DNA of 64,000 bases, taken from Platerodrilus igneus. Its lineage: Eukaryota; Arthropoda; Insecta; Coleoptera; Lycidae. The DNA is taken from assembly GCA_036346225.1 (NCBI GenBank), contig JARFIW010001215.1, forward strand, positions 9,128,501 to 9,192,500, written 5' to 3'. Positions 11,100-22,798 of the stretch are shown here, in pieces; within the stretch, counting starts at the first letter, position 1; every line of letters begins with the position of its first letter. The notes under the pieces are model-generated. The model saw only the letters and a program-made list of their open reading frames with translations. It had not been told where the DNA came from and searched no databases. The position numbers and the translations under genes were made by a program.

Positions 11100-12806
11100 T
11101 TAACTTGTTACTATCAAAATCATGGGAGAATGCAATCCAAGCTGACTGACTGTCTCTTATCTATTCTGGAGAGTGATTATGATATAATAGCTATTTCAGA
11201 AACTTGGTTTTGTGAAGGAATTAGTGATAGTGAATGGTATCCATAGATCTATATTGTGCATCGATGTGATCAAGATTACGATTCATGTAATGTTTCTCGT
11301 GGCGGTGGAGTAGTTTTAGCTATATCCAATAAGTTTTCTAGTTCTAAACTTAACCTTGCTTTAGTGCATGATGCTATTTCAGAAATTGATGTAGTAGGAT
11401 GTAAAGTAATATTGAATAGTATAAGCTTAAGTGTAATTAACTTATATATACTGCCTAGATTAAACTATGGTAAGTAGGCTTTGTTTTTAGAAGCACTAGA
11501 AAGTATGCCTTGTATGTTTTAACTCTATCCTACTATTATTAGAGGATTTTAACATTTCATCCTATAGCACAGATCTACCAGACGTGCCTTTTAATAGAAG
11601 GAAATATCTATTAGTTAATCATGTACCCTTTCTTAACTTAGAACAATATAATGCAATTAAAAATCACAATGGCAGAATGCTAGATCTAGTATTTTCTAAT
11701 GTAACCTTAAAAGTATGGAATGATTGCTCTCACCTATTAGCTGAAGACAATCATCGCCCAGCACTTACAATGACTATTAAATTATTTTGTCATGAGCAAC
11801 ACAACTTTTACTATACTCCTCAGCCTAACTTTAATTTTAGCAACGATTATTTTATTGGGTTGTATGCTGCCTTACAAGCAACAGATTGGTCAAATCTTGA
11901 ATATTGTCATGAAGCCGTAGAAATCTACAAAATCATATACACTTTATTTCAGAAATTTGTTCCTACATTCTCTAATAGAAAAATGAATTTTCCATCATGG
12001 TTTACTCCACAAATTATTCAAGACCTTAAACTCAAGCAACAGTTTTGGAAGAAACACAAAAAAATCTTCCTCTGCATACTACCGGCAACAGTTCTGTACA
12101 CTTCGGACCTCTCTACGCAAAGATATAAGAAAGCATATGCAAATTTTGTTACAAATATGGAAATAAGTATAGGACATGATCCCAAGGAATTCTGGAATTT
12201 TGTTCGTTTCAAATCTCAGAAATCACTGATCCCAGGCTCTATGACTCTCAATTCTGATGAATTTGGTAATGGCCAAAAGATAGTCAATGGCTTTACCACT
12301 TATTTCAATTCTGCTTATGAACTTGCTAAACTTCCTACTGTTGGTTTTGAAAGTGTACCTCATTGTATCAACACTGTAAGCATACTGTCTATACCAGAAA
12401 AATAAATGAAATACCCATAAGAAAATTAAAAAACAAATAAACTATTAGGTTAGATCAAATACCAAGCTTTCTTATACATGACTGCAGTTCTGTTCTTTTA
12501 TATTCCCTCAAATTATTATTTAACCTAATTCTATTAACTTCTAAATTTCCAACTGTATGGAAATTAACTAAAATTTGCCCAGTGCACAAGTCTGATGAAA
12601 CCTGAAATATCACTAACTATAGGCCAATTGCAATATTTTCTAACTTTGCAAAAATATTTGAAACTGTAGTCTACAATGCCTTAGTATATCAAGTTCACTT
12701 CTCACCACATCAACATGGGTTCTTACCGAAAAAACCAACCATAACAAATTTAATAACTTTAACTAAATTTCTTATCCAGGCTATTGACAACCACCAGCAA
12801 GTTGAC

Positions 12807-12854
<48 letters not shown>

Positions 12855-13350
12855 TGAATTTGAAAAGGTCTTCGACAAAGTAAATCACAACATCCTGCTA
12901 ATAAAACCTCACAACTTGGTCTGCATCCAAAGTTGATAATGCTCTTCTCTTCTTATGTTACAAATCGTCAGCTGAAAGTAGCTTATGGGTGTTATGAATC
13001 ATTTGCGTATATTCCCTCATCAGCAGTGCCGCAAGGATGTCTTAGGGCCGTTCTTATTTTTAGTATATGTCAATGATTTGTTGAATGCTCTGTCTTCTAA
13101 AACACTATGCTTTGTGGATGATCTTAAGATTTATTCTATTGTTGAGGATTTGCGTGACTGTCAGGCTTTACAATCTACACTATTGAGAATGAGTAAATGA
13201 TGCGCAGCTAATATGTTGAACTTGAATGTTAAGAAATGTAAAATTGTAAGTTTCACAAAAAAGAAAAAGCCAATTATATTCAATTATACTATTAATAAGG
13301 AGACTATAGATAGAGTTGACATGCAGGACCTTGGTGTCAATTTTTTTTTA
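11100..13350 (+). pseudogene. LINE-C ORF2 remnant (endonuclease and reverse transcriptase)
   Basis: Recognisable pieces in changing frames: the endonuclease start (SDYDIIAISETW near 11170), SRGGGVVLAI at about 11290, NGRMLDLVFSN at 11668, a linker region at 11584-12405, and the reverse transcriptase from NYRPIAIFSNFAKIFE (12615) through HQHGFLPKK and the catalytic-box region at 13060-13120. The box reads FVDD rather than the usual YADD/FADD. An (AT)n array replaces part of the conserved Asp block at 12811-12853. Many stops and shifts; not functional. Confidence 0.75.
12811..12853. repeat. (AT)n microsatellite inside LINE-C reverse transcriptase
   Basis: A 43-base pure AT run. The flanks GTTGACCTT and CTGAATTTGAAAAGG are the two halves of the conserved reverse-transcriptase block, normally a DL-IYTD-FEKAFD arrangement, so the array probably grew from the TATATATAC codons within it. 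Confidence 0.85.
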
Positions 13351-13707
13351 AATAAATAAATAAATATTTATATCTTATTGTATTTATACACTAAACATGC
13401 TTATATTGTAAAATGTGTATTGTGTCCCATTAATGGAATTTTCTGTTGGACAATAAATAAATAAAAATTCAAAAACAATTGAGGTTGAACACACCTCAAC
13501 AAACAACTACATACATTTACAATAAACATTTTCTTCCTCACGAATATCTATGTGGGGTGCTCGATATATATCGGGAACTGACAACACTAGTGTTGCTAGG
13601 TGCGATCTGACGTTTCTAACCTAAAGATTGGCATTTTTAACAGAATACATACTTATGAACACTATTTGTGGTTTTGATTGAGTTGAAAATTTCGTCTCGG
13701 TCAAAAA

Positions 13708-15981
13708 ATGAAAATAACTTGTGAATATTTTCGTGCGATGATATTTTACAATTTCCTTATTGGATTATCTCCACAGCAGTGTTTGAATCAACTTATTTCG
13801 ACCTTTAGGGAAGCAGTTCTGTCTAAAACCATTGTATATCGTTGCTATAGTAAATTGAATCGTTGTGGTAGTTTGCTGACGGATGAATTTAAATAAAGTC
13901 GTTCAAAATCGGCTGTTATGCCAGAAAACATCGATACTGTGTGCAAATTGATAATGCAAGATCGTCATGTGACTTATCGTGAGATTCAGGTACTAGGCAT
14001 TAGTATGACAGATATACGTTCGATATTACATGAACATTTAGCTGTGAAAAAGCTATGCTTGCGTTTGATTCCACATAATTTGACAATCGTTCAAAAAAAG
14101 ACTCGAGTCGATTGGTGCAAAGAAATGCTCTAAAAATACGATTGCGGTACATCAAACGTAGTGTATAACATCTACATAGGTGTCGAATCTTGGATTTATT
14201 CGTATGAACTCAAAAGTAAACAGCAGTCGACTGTATGGATCTTCCAAGCTGAACGAAATCCAACAAAAGTTGTCCGTGTTCGAAGCACTTGGAAGAAAAC
14301 GATTGCCTATTTTTTCAGAATAAATGGACATGTCACGACCGCTGCTTTAAAGAACCGCAGAATAGTTAATTCTGCTTGGTATACAGCCATTTGTTTGCCA
14401 CAAGTTTTCGGAGAAATAAGAAAAATAAACCTATGACATCTGGTTGGGCGCTTTTCTCATGTCCGATGCGCTACTGCATAAACAAACGAGTTACCTATCA
14501 TACCAACCGATTACGGTTCGGAATTTTTTCATTCGCTAATATGAACTCGTTCTGCTAGGACTGTCTAGCAGAGTTATAAATTACATCGCTTTCACAAATT
14601 TTTGTAAACAATATAGAAATTTAATTTATTATGTGTTTAAGTGTGATGCTTCAACAAGTTCCGCATAGTTCGCTGTACAAGAAATCTTGGATAACTTGGT
14701 AAGTTTATGTGGTATATGTCTTTGGGCAGGGATTAGCGCTCAACTTATTTTTCACGTCAATATTTTTCTCCTAAATATTCTTAGTTATCACATTCAGGTC
14801 CTTCTAGCTTTATCAAACTCAAAAAAGATATAATGAACAACAGTTTATTTGATTAACTGATGAATGGTGGGCATAGCTAAAAAAGGACGACGTAAGTCCA
14901 AAAGGGAGGCGATTGAAAACATATGTGCGAATGTTTTCATTATCTTTAAAGCGGTATAAAATTTTTAAATATTGGCGATGTTCCTCTAGTACATTAATCT
15001 GCAAATACATTTGTTTGATATCTGCAGTCATAGCTATAGGAAATAAACGAAAATTTAGTAACAATAAAAATAAATCTGTTTGTAAATTTGGGCCTTTATA
15101 TAAGGTGTCATTCAGTGACAACCCCATATACGACTTACTACTAGCGTCTAGTACTAAGCGTAATTTAGTAGTAGCGTGATCAAGTTTCACTACCCCATGA
15201 CGAGGTATATAGTATCCTTCTTTTTTATTATCCGTATCTGGCCATTCCGAAATGTAACCCTTTTTTTGAAATTCGGAAGTAATTTTATTCTAATCTTCCT
15301 GTAGAACAGGATTTTTACTTAATTTATTTTCTAAAAACAAAGCGTCGATAAGCTACAATGTAAGAATCACCTATTTCTGCCGGATTTATAAGAATAGGTA
15401 ACGTTACTGAATAGTGTTCTGAATTCCGAATAGTCGTTGCTAAATAAATATTTTCACAATTTATTTCATCGCTACTAAGAATCTTTTTATTCGAAATTTC
15501 TTCTAATTCCCAAAAGTTTTTAAGAACTGATTCTAGCCCATTTGAAACAGTAATAGCGTTAAATGACGCTCTTTCGTTATTATGAGTAACCGAAAGAGGT
15601 TTTACGTCCCCCATAAACACGTATCCAAAAACAGTTTGAATAGCTTGCGGTAAAAATGGACCACAGTCCATAGGATTTCTTCCTTCTTCATCATGAGCTC
15701 TCACACATCGGCTTAAACAAGTAACTATTTGTGCACTCAAAACATCAAATTGAATGATCATCCGTCGTAGAGTCCTGATTTGGCATCTTATAATTTCTTT
15801 TCGTTCCCACACGTGAAGACAAACTGCGTGGACAACGATTTTCAACACCAGAAAAGGCAGTTGATGCGTTCAAAGCCCATGTTCTGGAGATATCTCAATC
15901 GGAATGGAAAAAATGCCATGAAAATTGGTTCCCAAGTATGCAAAAGTGTATCAATCACCATGGAGAATATTTTGAGGAACA
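13708..15981 (+). pseudogene. Mariner transposase remnant, split
   Basis: Amino part: the helix-turn-helix stretch FRAMIFYNFLIGLSPQQCL at 13732, then segments at 13918-14133 and the catalytic region around VESWIYSYELKSKQQS at 14185, where mariners have a G-D-E-S-W block; the first catalytic Asp appears to be Val here. GHVTTAALKNRR and a VFGEIRK segment follow to about 14430. After the inserted BEL DNA the protein resumes with SPDLASYNFFSFPHVK (15770; this includes the third catalytic Asp) and ends FSTPEKAVDAFKAHV...HGEYFEEQ with a stop at about 15980. Several stops and shifts; no active protein. The family acts by cut-and-paste at TA. Confidence 0.75.
14819..15770 (-). pseudogene. BEL/Pao retrotransposon pol fragment
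   Basis: On the minus strand from about 15770 the linker between protease and reverse transcriptase is visible (QTVFGYVFMGDVKPLS, KNFWELEEISNKK, ENIYLATTIRNSEHYSV, INPAEIGDSYIVAYRRF), followed after a frame change by the reverse-transcriptase start (KLDHATTKLRLVLDASSKS, MTADIKQMYLQI, YVFNRLPFGLTSS) down to 14860. Motifs and order are those of BEL/Pao elements. No LTRs are seen; the YVDD box and RNase H are absent. It lies inside the mariner. Confidence 0.75.
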
Positions 15982-16044
15982 GTAAAGAAGTTTTGTTTTT
16001 GTTACTTATTCCCGATACATATCGAGCACCCCTCGTATAGAATC

Positions 16045-17155
16045 ATCTACAGCCTGAAAAGGTTTTTAATCTTTCACATGCCATCTACCAATTCTAGAAC
16101 CATCTTCATTCTCCAACTCATATGCTAAATTTGATATCTTTTCATGGATTATACTTAGCACAAATTTTGGTACTAACTGCAGAAAATTGATTTCCAGGGT
16201 GAGAGAGAGAGTACCTTGTTAGCTCTCCACACCTTATTGCCAACCATTAAGGATAATTCTCTTCTTCTTAGATTATAATTGCAACTGGATCGCTCATATG
16301 CTAAATGTAAACTAGCACGTACGTCTTTACATATTTTAAATAGACCACGTCTATCTGATACATATAACGGACGACTACCTGGAGTGACTTTTACGTCCTC
16401 CAGTGGTTGCATACCACTACCGTAGAATGTACCAACAATAGGGACATTACGTCCGAAAACTAAAAATTTTGAGTATACCCAGTAAACGAGTGCTTTGCCA
16501 AATTAATGGCATACTGAATTTTAGATATATCTATATCCCACGTATCGTGATTGAGCACGTACGATCGAACGGTATGGAATTGAATCTCTCGACAAAATTG
16601 CACCATGTCTAATAAACTGTATTATACCAGATTTTTTGTATCTGATAATCGAGGCATAAATTCCTAAAAATATAGCTTATTAGTTGCGATCCATTATCGC
16701 AGATTACAAACAGCGGTACACCGTATTCAAAAAAGACTTGTTCTAAGAATTTTCAGATCGCTGGAGCCTTAGCACTGCGTAGTGGGCACAACAAAGCATA
16801 TTTCAAAAACCAATCACTCAACGTTTCAACCTCGGAAACTCACCCATAAAATCTAATGCAGCAATTTGAAAAGGGAACTTGACTTCTTTTTCGTTTTCTG
16901 CTAACCCTAGAGAAGTAGCATTGGATGCTTCTTGTGCAGCACAAATTAAACAATTACGACAAAATTTCATGACGTTTAGGCTCATTTTGGGTCAATAAAA
17001 CTGTTCTTTAATTTGAGACAAAGTTTTTGAAAAACCAAAATAATCAGCGGTGGGCGAGTCATAACACGAACGTATAATATTTTCTCTCTGAATTTTTGGA
17101 ACAAATTGCTTCCATTCTGCAATATTTGGACAAAAGCAAATTAGATGGCGAGAAC
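16045..17155 (-). pseudogene. Ty3/gypsy integrase fragment
   Basis: Reading from 17155 leftwards: an H2C2-type zinc-finger region (CRNCLICAAQ near 16950), the integrase core start (ALDFMGEFP), the ICDNGSQLI-type catalytic block in broken frames, FGRNVPIVGTFYG near 16460, then SSCNYNLRRRELSLMVGNKVW (16265) and the carboxyl end GRWHVKD near 16080. These are features of insect gypsy integrases. Multiple stops; no LTRs or reverse transcriptase attached. It lies directly against the LINE-D fragment. Confidence 0.65.
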
Positions 17156-17986
17156 TTATAAATAAATCCATCTTCTAGTTTCCATTGCGGCTATTTGATG
17201 ACAACAAAATTTTATCCAAGTAAGATATACACCAATTATTCCAATTGCCTTCAATTTTTGTAAGAGCATATCATGGCAAACAATGTCAAATGCTTTGGAT
17301 ATATCTAGGTAGATTACATCTATCTGCAATCCGTTTTCCATATTTGATATTAAAAAATTTTGTATTATCGCCAAATTAGTAGCAGTAGAACGTCCTTTAA
17401 AAAATCCATGTTGCTCGATAGCGATGTAGTGTTTGTAGGTGGAGAATATTTCATCTGTGACAATAGATTCCAATATTTTTGCCATAATACATATTAAGGA
17501 GATACCTCTATAATTTTCAACCTGATCTTTTGCCCCTGATTTAAATATAGGGTAAAGAGACGAACGTTTCCATAATGTGGGAAAGCATCCCTCATTGAAG
17601 GATCTTTGAAAAATATCGCATAAAGGTGTTAATAACGAGTTTTTACATTGCTTGATAAAAACAGATGGGATTCCGTCTGGACCCGCACTTTTGTTACAAT
17701 CCAAAGCATTAATCTTACTCAGAATTTCATCTTCTGTGAAATTATGCATAGATAGTGTATTATAATTTGGAATACTAATGTTTGGTAGTAAATCAGAGTG
17801 ACGCTTTTGATAACAGGACTCAAAATGCTTTGCAAAAGAGGAGACAATATCTGTAGGACTCTCCCATTTGACTCCTTCGTAAAACATTATTTTAGGTATC
17901 CCAGTATCCTTTTTGAGTGCTGAGATGTATGACCAGAAGTATTTCAAGTTTGTAGGTATCATTAACTCTGTGTTGGAAACAAACAC
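17156..17986 (-). pseudogene. LINE-D reverse transcriptase, amino-terminal half
   Basis: An open frame of 276 codons encodes the linker and first half of a Jockey/CR1-type LINE reverse transcriptase: KSAGPDGIPSVFIKQC, PLCDIFQRSFNEGCFPTLWK, NYRGISLICIMAKILE, IEQHGFFKGRSTATNL and the first catalytic block VIYLDISKAFDIV. The frame ends at 17156 where the sequence changes to gypsy, so the catalytic YADD half is absent. Loss of the 3' part while the 5' part remains is unlike normal LINE 5' truncation, so a later break or insertion is likely. Confidence 0.75.
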
Positions 17987-18124
17987 TAAGTAACACCAAT
18001 CTATGCAATGGAGTACTGATTATAATCATATTCTAAACGAGAGTCAGCTGAAAAGTCCTGGGACTGGCACAGATAGTCACTAGGACATTTACACGCTAGA
18101 ATTGCATTATTTTTATTAGTTATT

Positions 18125-18275
18125 TTCTTTTTTAGTCCCGATGAAGCCCCTTACAAAAGTGGGCAAAACGTCAACCTTAGTTTATATGATGACACGGTCC
18201 CGACTCGGAACCATAAATATTTATAATGACTCCGGCCGTGAAAGCTTCCGTCAATATCACCTCAATATGTGTTCA
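18125..18275 (+). other. Possible Penelope-like element remnant with decayed hammerhead motif
   Basis: The stretch CCGATGAAGCCCC at 18138 and GTGGGCAAAACGTC at 18159 can be read as a hammerhead ribozyme core: CTGATGA with one T-to-C change, a GCCC/GGGC stem II, and GAAAC changed to AAAAC. Downstream lies a CGGCCGTGAAAGC phrase. Penelope-like elements often carry hammerheads in their terminal repeats. With the core changes the ribozyme would be inactive. No Penelope reverse transcriptase is visible here. Low certainty. Confidence 0.3.
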
Positions 18276-20169
18276 ACATATGCCAAAGGTAAAGTTAAGT
18301 GAATAATTAGACACCGTGAAATGTAATTCAAAGCAACACAGTCATCATTTAAAAGATTTTTGGGAGTTGTAGCTACAAGTATATAAAATGCTTTGAAATA
18401 ACTTCCACGAAGCCATACAAGTTTTGCCTACATATCGGAATATGGAATTTAACAAAATGTAAGGATATCGTTATAGATAGTTTTATTATTAACAGTCAGC
18501 ATCAGAAGCAGTTGAAGACGCCTCATTCTCTATTTTGAAAATAAATTTGCTAGAAAAATTACTTCGAACATATCTTTAAATCACTAAAAAGGTTTCAAAT
18601 TAAGTGAAGCATAGTTCAATGTATTATATATCAATATGTAAATTTAAAAAAAAATTAACAGTAAACCAATTGGTGCTTAATTTCTGAACAATATTGGACG
18701 TTTCTTGACTAAACGGCTTAGCACATAAGCAAGGTTAATCAAGTTGTCAGCAATTGCTTCGATTTTAAGATCAAGGTAGCGTCATCAGGTCAAAAACATT
18801 CTTGAAGTGCCTGTTTTGGATGAACGAAAAGCAAAATAAAAATTACGATAAGATGTCGTTACTTTTCACAGAAGACTGTAGAGTACATTTATACACTACT
18901 ATTCACCGTTCACACTTCAAACATGCAAAACTAGTTCAGGCCGTCATAAAATTTTCGCTTTTGACAATATAATTTGATTAAAGTTGAACAGATTTTGATG
19001 ATTCCAAATAATTTGAACTCCCAAGAACAAAAATGCATGTCTTGAACTTTGTCACAAAGTCGGGTACTAATCTGATTGTGAAGTTCCCATTCAGTTTATT
19101 TTTGTCTACTGAATTACAACAGTTAAGTGTTTCGTGTGGTCTTGTACTAGCGGGTTTATTAATATATGTTATTTTATTTTTAGATGTTTTTAAATTGGCT
19201 CACAATATAGTTTTCTTTTTTGTTAATTAATATTGGACAGCATTTTCGAATGCAGTGTAATTGAAATGTACATAACGATAATTTTATTTAATTTGTGTAT
19301 TCTTATTATTGAACCACAACTTGCTTGATTATATTTACTTATTATTACATAAAGTTTTGTATTGCTTTATTATAATAAATACACGAGCAACTTGAATTTT
19401 CTATTAATAGGTAATTTTTCAAAATAATTTATTTTTGAAAGTTTAAACTCACTACCTATTACAAATAGTTTAATCGTAAAGGTTTATCAGATGTTTTATT
19501 GGTGAATTTATAATCCTAAGGTATTCTGTTTGTCCTAAAAACCATGGTCTAAATAAAAAACCATTTAACTCATCACATGCTAGGACATTTTCGTAGGAAA
19601 TAGTTAAAAGGTCGTACTTTTTTTTTATTTTTGTAGAAAATTGATCTTAAACATTTGAATCGTATAGGTAGATCTGATACTGCACACAGTATTTATTTTA
19701 TGATATCATTTTATGTCTTTTTTCCAAACTTTTTAATGTGAAACAAAGAAATTAGTAAAAATTTCATAATTTAACGGTCAAACGCCACACAATCTCTTTT
19801 AAAAAGCTATAGTAAAAAGGTCATATTTGTAGATAACTAATGTGTATCAGGAAGTGAAAATGTCATAAGAGAACATAAATTAAAAATGACATGTGGAATA
19901 ATGACTTAAGTTTACATAAGCCAGTGATTTTTAGTGACGGAAATGTAGTGATAATGGTTTAAGTCAACTTAATAGAGTTATTAGTTAAGGTAATGTTTAT
20001 TATTAAGGAGCTAAGTCTACTTTTGGACATTCTGTAAGTTTTGAAAATAAAGTTAGGTAATATTAATTTAGCTATGTATCATACATATTACAAACAATTA
20101 TTTAAAGAACTAATTCAAATATTCTTATTAAAAACACAGTGCAATCACATTAAAAATAAACAAGATATA
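18276..20169. other. Non-coding stretch
   Basis: AT-rich sequence without a recognised gene. A short open frame at 19033-19230 has a hydrophobic middle but no family signature. The right part may be flank of the transposase relic that ends at about 20170. Confidence 0.35.
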
Positions 20170-20800
20170 GCCTTATTTCAATTTTCATCCTCCTCTTCAG
20201 ATAGATATCTATCTATGTCCGGATCAATATCTTCCTCCAACTGCTTATCTGTCGTTAAGTTTCGATAGTAAGATTGTACTTCCCTATCTAATAAATTAAT
20301 GATTTCTAAAAAAATTCCTTTTTATCTTCTGTGATTGGCCTTAAAGCTAAATATACATTTTTTAATACAAATTTACTCGAACTAGCATTCTTTTGATTAT
20401 CTCTTAAACTAACGTTTCTAAGTCTTGTTGAATGGCCACATTTAGTTTAAAGAAAATATTCAATCCTTTGTATATCTTAACCAAGATATTTCTTTTAGTT
20501 TAAAATGTTTAGATTTCTTTTGAAGTGGACCTTGTAAGGATAATATCTGAAAAGGCAAAAAAATGTTCACTCTCCATAACAAAAACTTTAAATCTATTTT
20601 TTGCACTTGCAGTGTGTACAAGTCTGTACCAAGATGACCGAATAGTCCACGTCGCATTCAAGATGTGCGTGACCAGCTACTAAAAACTTGTCTCTTAGAT
20701 CAAGCGTTGGATAACATTGTAAAACATATTGGAACGTAGACGATACTATAATATTCTTATTTTGGCCGCCACACATGTCCGAATAAAATGCTGGGCCTAA
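20170..20800 (-). pseudogene. Relic of a second CGGQN-type transposase
   Basis: On the minus strand from about 20785 the motif MCGGQNKN is followed by AGHAHLECDVDY, the same two landmarks, in the same order and spacing, as SDTCGGQNRN and SGHTYMEVDSMH at 44.3-44.4 kb. After frame changes the protein continues through KHFKLKEISWLRYTKD, a stretch ending in RPITEDKKE, and an acidic tail DPDIDRYLSEEEDEN that stops at about 20173. It is therefore a diverged paralogue of the transposase-like gene in the 43.3-50.2 kb element. The amino half is missing. Confidence 0.55.
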
Positions 20801-21829
20801 ATAACATGAACCTGACTGCCAGTTACTGGCAGATAGGCATCAAGCCTGATCACATAAAATGTACAGGTTTTATGTACGAGGGAAACACTTATGTGTTCAA
20901 AGTTTTACCATTTAGACTCAGCACCTCAGTGGGGGTCAAATATTAGGGGCCTGAGTGAGATATTTGGTCCTGAAGTGGAGTATTTTGCAATCCCATATGT
21001 TGATGATCTGCTCAATTATTCAAGGGATCAGGGGAAAGAAGTAGTCGAACATTGCGAGGACCAGAAATGCGATATTGAAAGAGGCTCTGGCGGTATTGCA
21101 CTGCTTAAAACAGTGGGTAGTTTTTGTACTTGGATGGGAGCTGACTGTGATTACCGACCACAAGTTGTTAGCATTTTTAATGTCATGTAGATTGCTTAAT
21201 TAGCGTCTAACTCGCTGAGTGTTGTACTTGCAGGAGCACAGTTTCAAAATAAAATACTGTAGAGGTTAAGGACAATGTGGTTTCAGACGCTTTGTCTTTG
21301 ACACCCGGTAGGAAACAAGAAGGTACCGGAATGCCCAAACTATGGGGTTGTGGAGGTAAATTCTTTACAGAAATCGAATTTGACAAGAGGGTAGAAATAG
21401 GTATGAAGAATATATTCGCTGAGCAAAAAAAACAGTTTATGTTAAAAGGTAGTGAGACGAATTGTTGAAAAGGGATGTGCCAGAACGACATTCGACATGG
21501 TATTTTATTTACAAAGATGTGTTGTTAAAACGACGGTCGAATAGCTCACCAATTTTTAAATTGTGCATTCCAGGTACGCTAATTACCTCCTTAGTCATAC
21601 AGGTACACGAGGATAACGGTCGCTTTACGGCTGAAAAAGTCTGAGTATGCTGAAATGAGATTACTATTTTCCATGTATGAAACACACAATTAGAAAGATT
21701 ATAGCAGGGTGTGAGCTGTGCCAAAGGGCAAAAGTCTCTCAGAAATGTAGGGACGAATATCACAGTGTGGTAGCAAACGTTCCAAATAAAATCGTTTGTA
21801 TCAACTTATTGGAACCACTTCCGTGGTCA

Positions 21830-22062
21830 CATATGGGTGATCCCAGGTTCAAATCCTGACACGGTCCAATTGAAAAATGTTAGGCGAGCATTTTTCACAA
21901 AAATACGCCCTCGTTCGGATGAGAGGTAAAATGGAGGACCCGTGTGTGTGTCTTTACGCACGTTAACAGCAAGGGTTGGCAAAATTCAGAATTTCAAGTT
22001 AAAAAAACTCGCTTCCTGGCCAATGTAGTACTTTCGAGTGGAGCATTGGAAAATCAAATGTA
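21830..22062 (+). mobile_element. SINE insertion, copy 1, with tRNA-type B box
   Basis: The left end has AGGTTCAAATCCTGACACGG at about 21845, a good RNA polymerase III B box. It is followed by a body with CGTTCGGATGAGA, a GTCCCGTGTG-like stretch (here GACCCGTGTG) and CTTCCTGGCCAATGTAGTA. The insertion splits the gypsy integrase between its zinc finger and its core. The body resembles a conserved central domain that I recall from invertebrate SINEs; I cannot verify this. No A box is clear, so the copy is probably 5' truncated. Confidence 0.6.
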
Positions 22063-22577
22063 GGATTGCGGGTGGGTGCTACGCAGCTATTGGTAATGCT
22101 AGATGCGTTCAGCAAATTTATATCACTCTATCCGTCGAAAAAAGCCAATACCAAAAGTATTCTTAGGTGTCTTACTGAGAGGTATGTTAAAGAAGTTGGT
22201 CAACTACAAGTCGTTTTAGTCGATAATGGGAGCCAATTCTCTAGCAATCAATGGCTACATACTTTAACATCGAATGAAATAAAAGCCTCTCACATGTGGG
22301 TCTATTTCCCTCAACGAAATATGACTGAGAGGATCAATAAGGAAATTGTCCATTTGCTCAGGCTTCTGTGTCATGCGATCCATTCAAAATGGGGGATTTG
22401 TTCTAGTTAAGGTAAAGCCTTATTTAAATAGAGTCATTCATGATTCAATGGGGTTCAGCATTAGCGAATTTCATTTTGGGATTGCTAGTGGTAATCCTCT
22501 ATTAAAAAATAATAAATTTTCTACTACATTCATATGAGTCCGCAGCAGGGAGGAAATGATAACATTGACCTGCATCC

Positions 22578-22798
22578 GCATGAAAAATGTTAGGCGAGCA
22601 TTTTTCACAAAAATACACCCTCGTTCGGATGAGAGGTAAAATGGAGGTCCCGTGTGTGAGTGTTGTCACGCACGTTAAAGATCCCTACCTTGCTTGGAAC
22701 AGCAAGGGTTCGGCAAAATTCCAAATTTTCCAGGTAAAAAAAACTCGCTTCCTGGCCAATGTAGTACCTTCGGGCGGAGCATTGGAAAATCACACTTA
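22578..22798 (+). mobile_element. SINE insertion, copy 2
   Basis: Nearly the same sequence as copy 1 from AAAAATGTTAGGCGAGC to GCATTGGAAAATC, without the B box. It retains CACGCACGTTAAAGATCCC, which is shortened in copy 1. It lies between the integrase core and the carboxyl end of the same gypsy remnant. Two copies in the same orientation 520 bp apart are either two insertions or a local duplication. Confidence 0.65.

Larger units (their letters stand above)
10260..13480 (+). mobile_element. LINE-C, decayed CR1/Jockey-type non-LTR element
   Basis: A non-LTR retrotransposon: ORF1 at 10260-10940, remnants of an ORF2 endonuclease and reverse transcriptase at 11160-13350, then a 3' end with CTGTTGGACAATAAATAAATAAA-type tail near 13435-13470. 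The carboxyl part of ORF2 is missing: the frame breaks off at about 13345 and the 3' untranslated sequence starts at once, so an internal deletion is likely. The 3' tail resembles that of LINE-B at 50458. No target-site duplication was identified. Confidence 0.75.
13551..16035 (+). mobile_element. Mariner element interrupted by BEL/Pao DNA
   Basis: Terminal inverted repeats with core GGGGTGCTCGATATRTATCG lie at 13551-13575 and 16011-16035, each next to a TA (13549-13550 and 16036-16037), as expected for Tc1/mariner insertion. The two outermost bases differ between the ends. The transposase begins at 13708 and its carboxyl end is at about 15765-15980. The middle is taken up by minus-strand BEL/Pao pol sequence, so a retroelement fragment landed in, or recombined with, the mariner. 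Confidence 0.75.

Noticed and set aside
21840..21865. Functional tRNA gene at the B box
   Set aside because: Only the T-arm part is present and it continues into the repeated SINE body.
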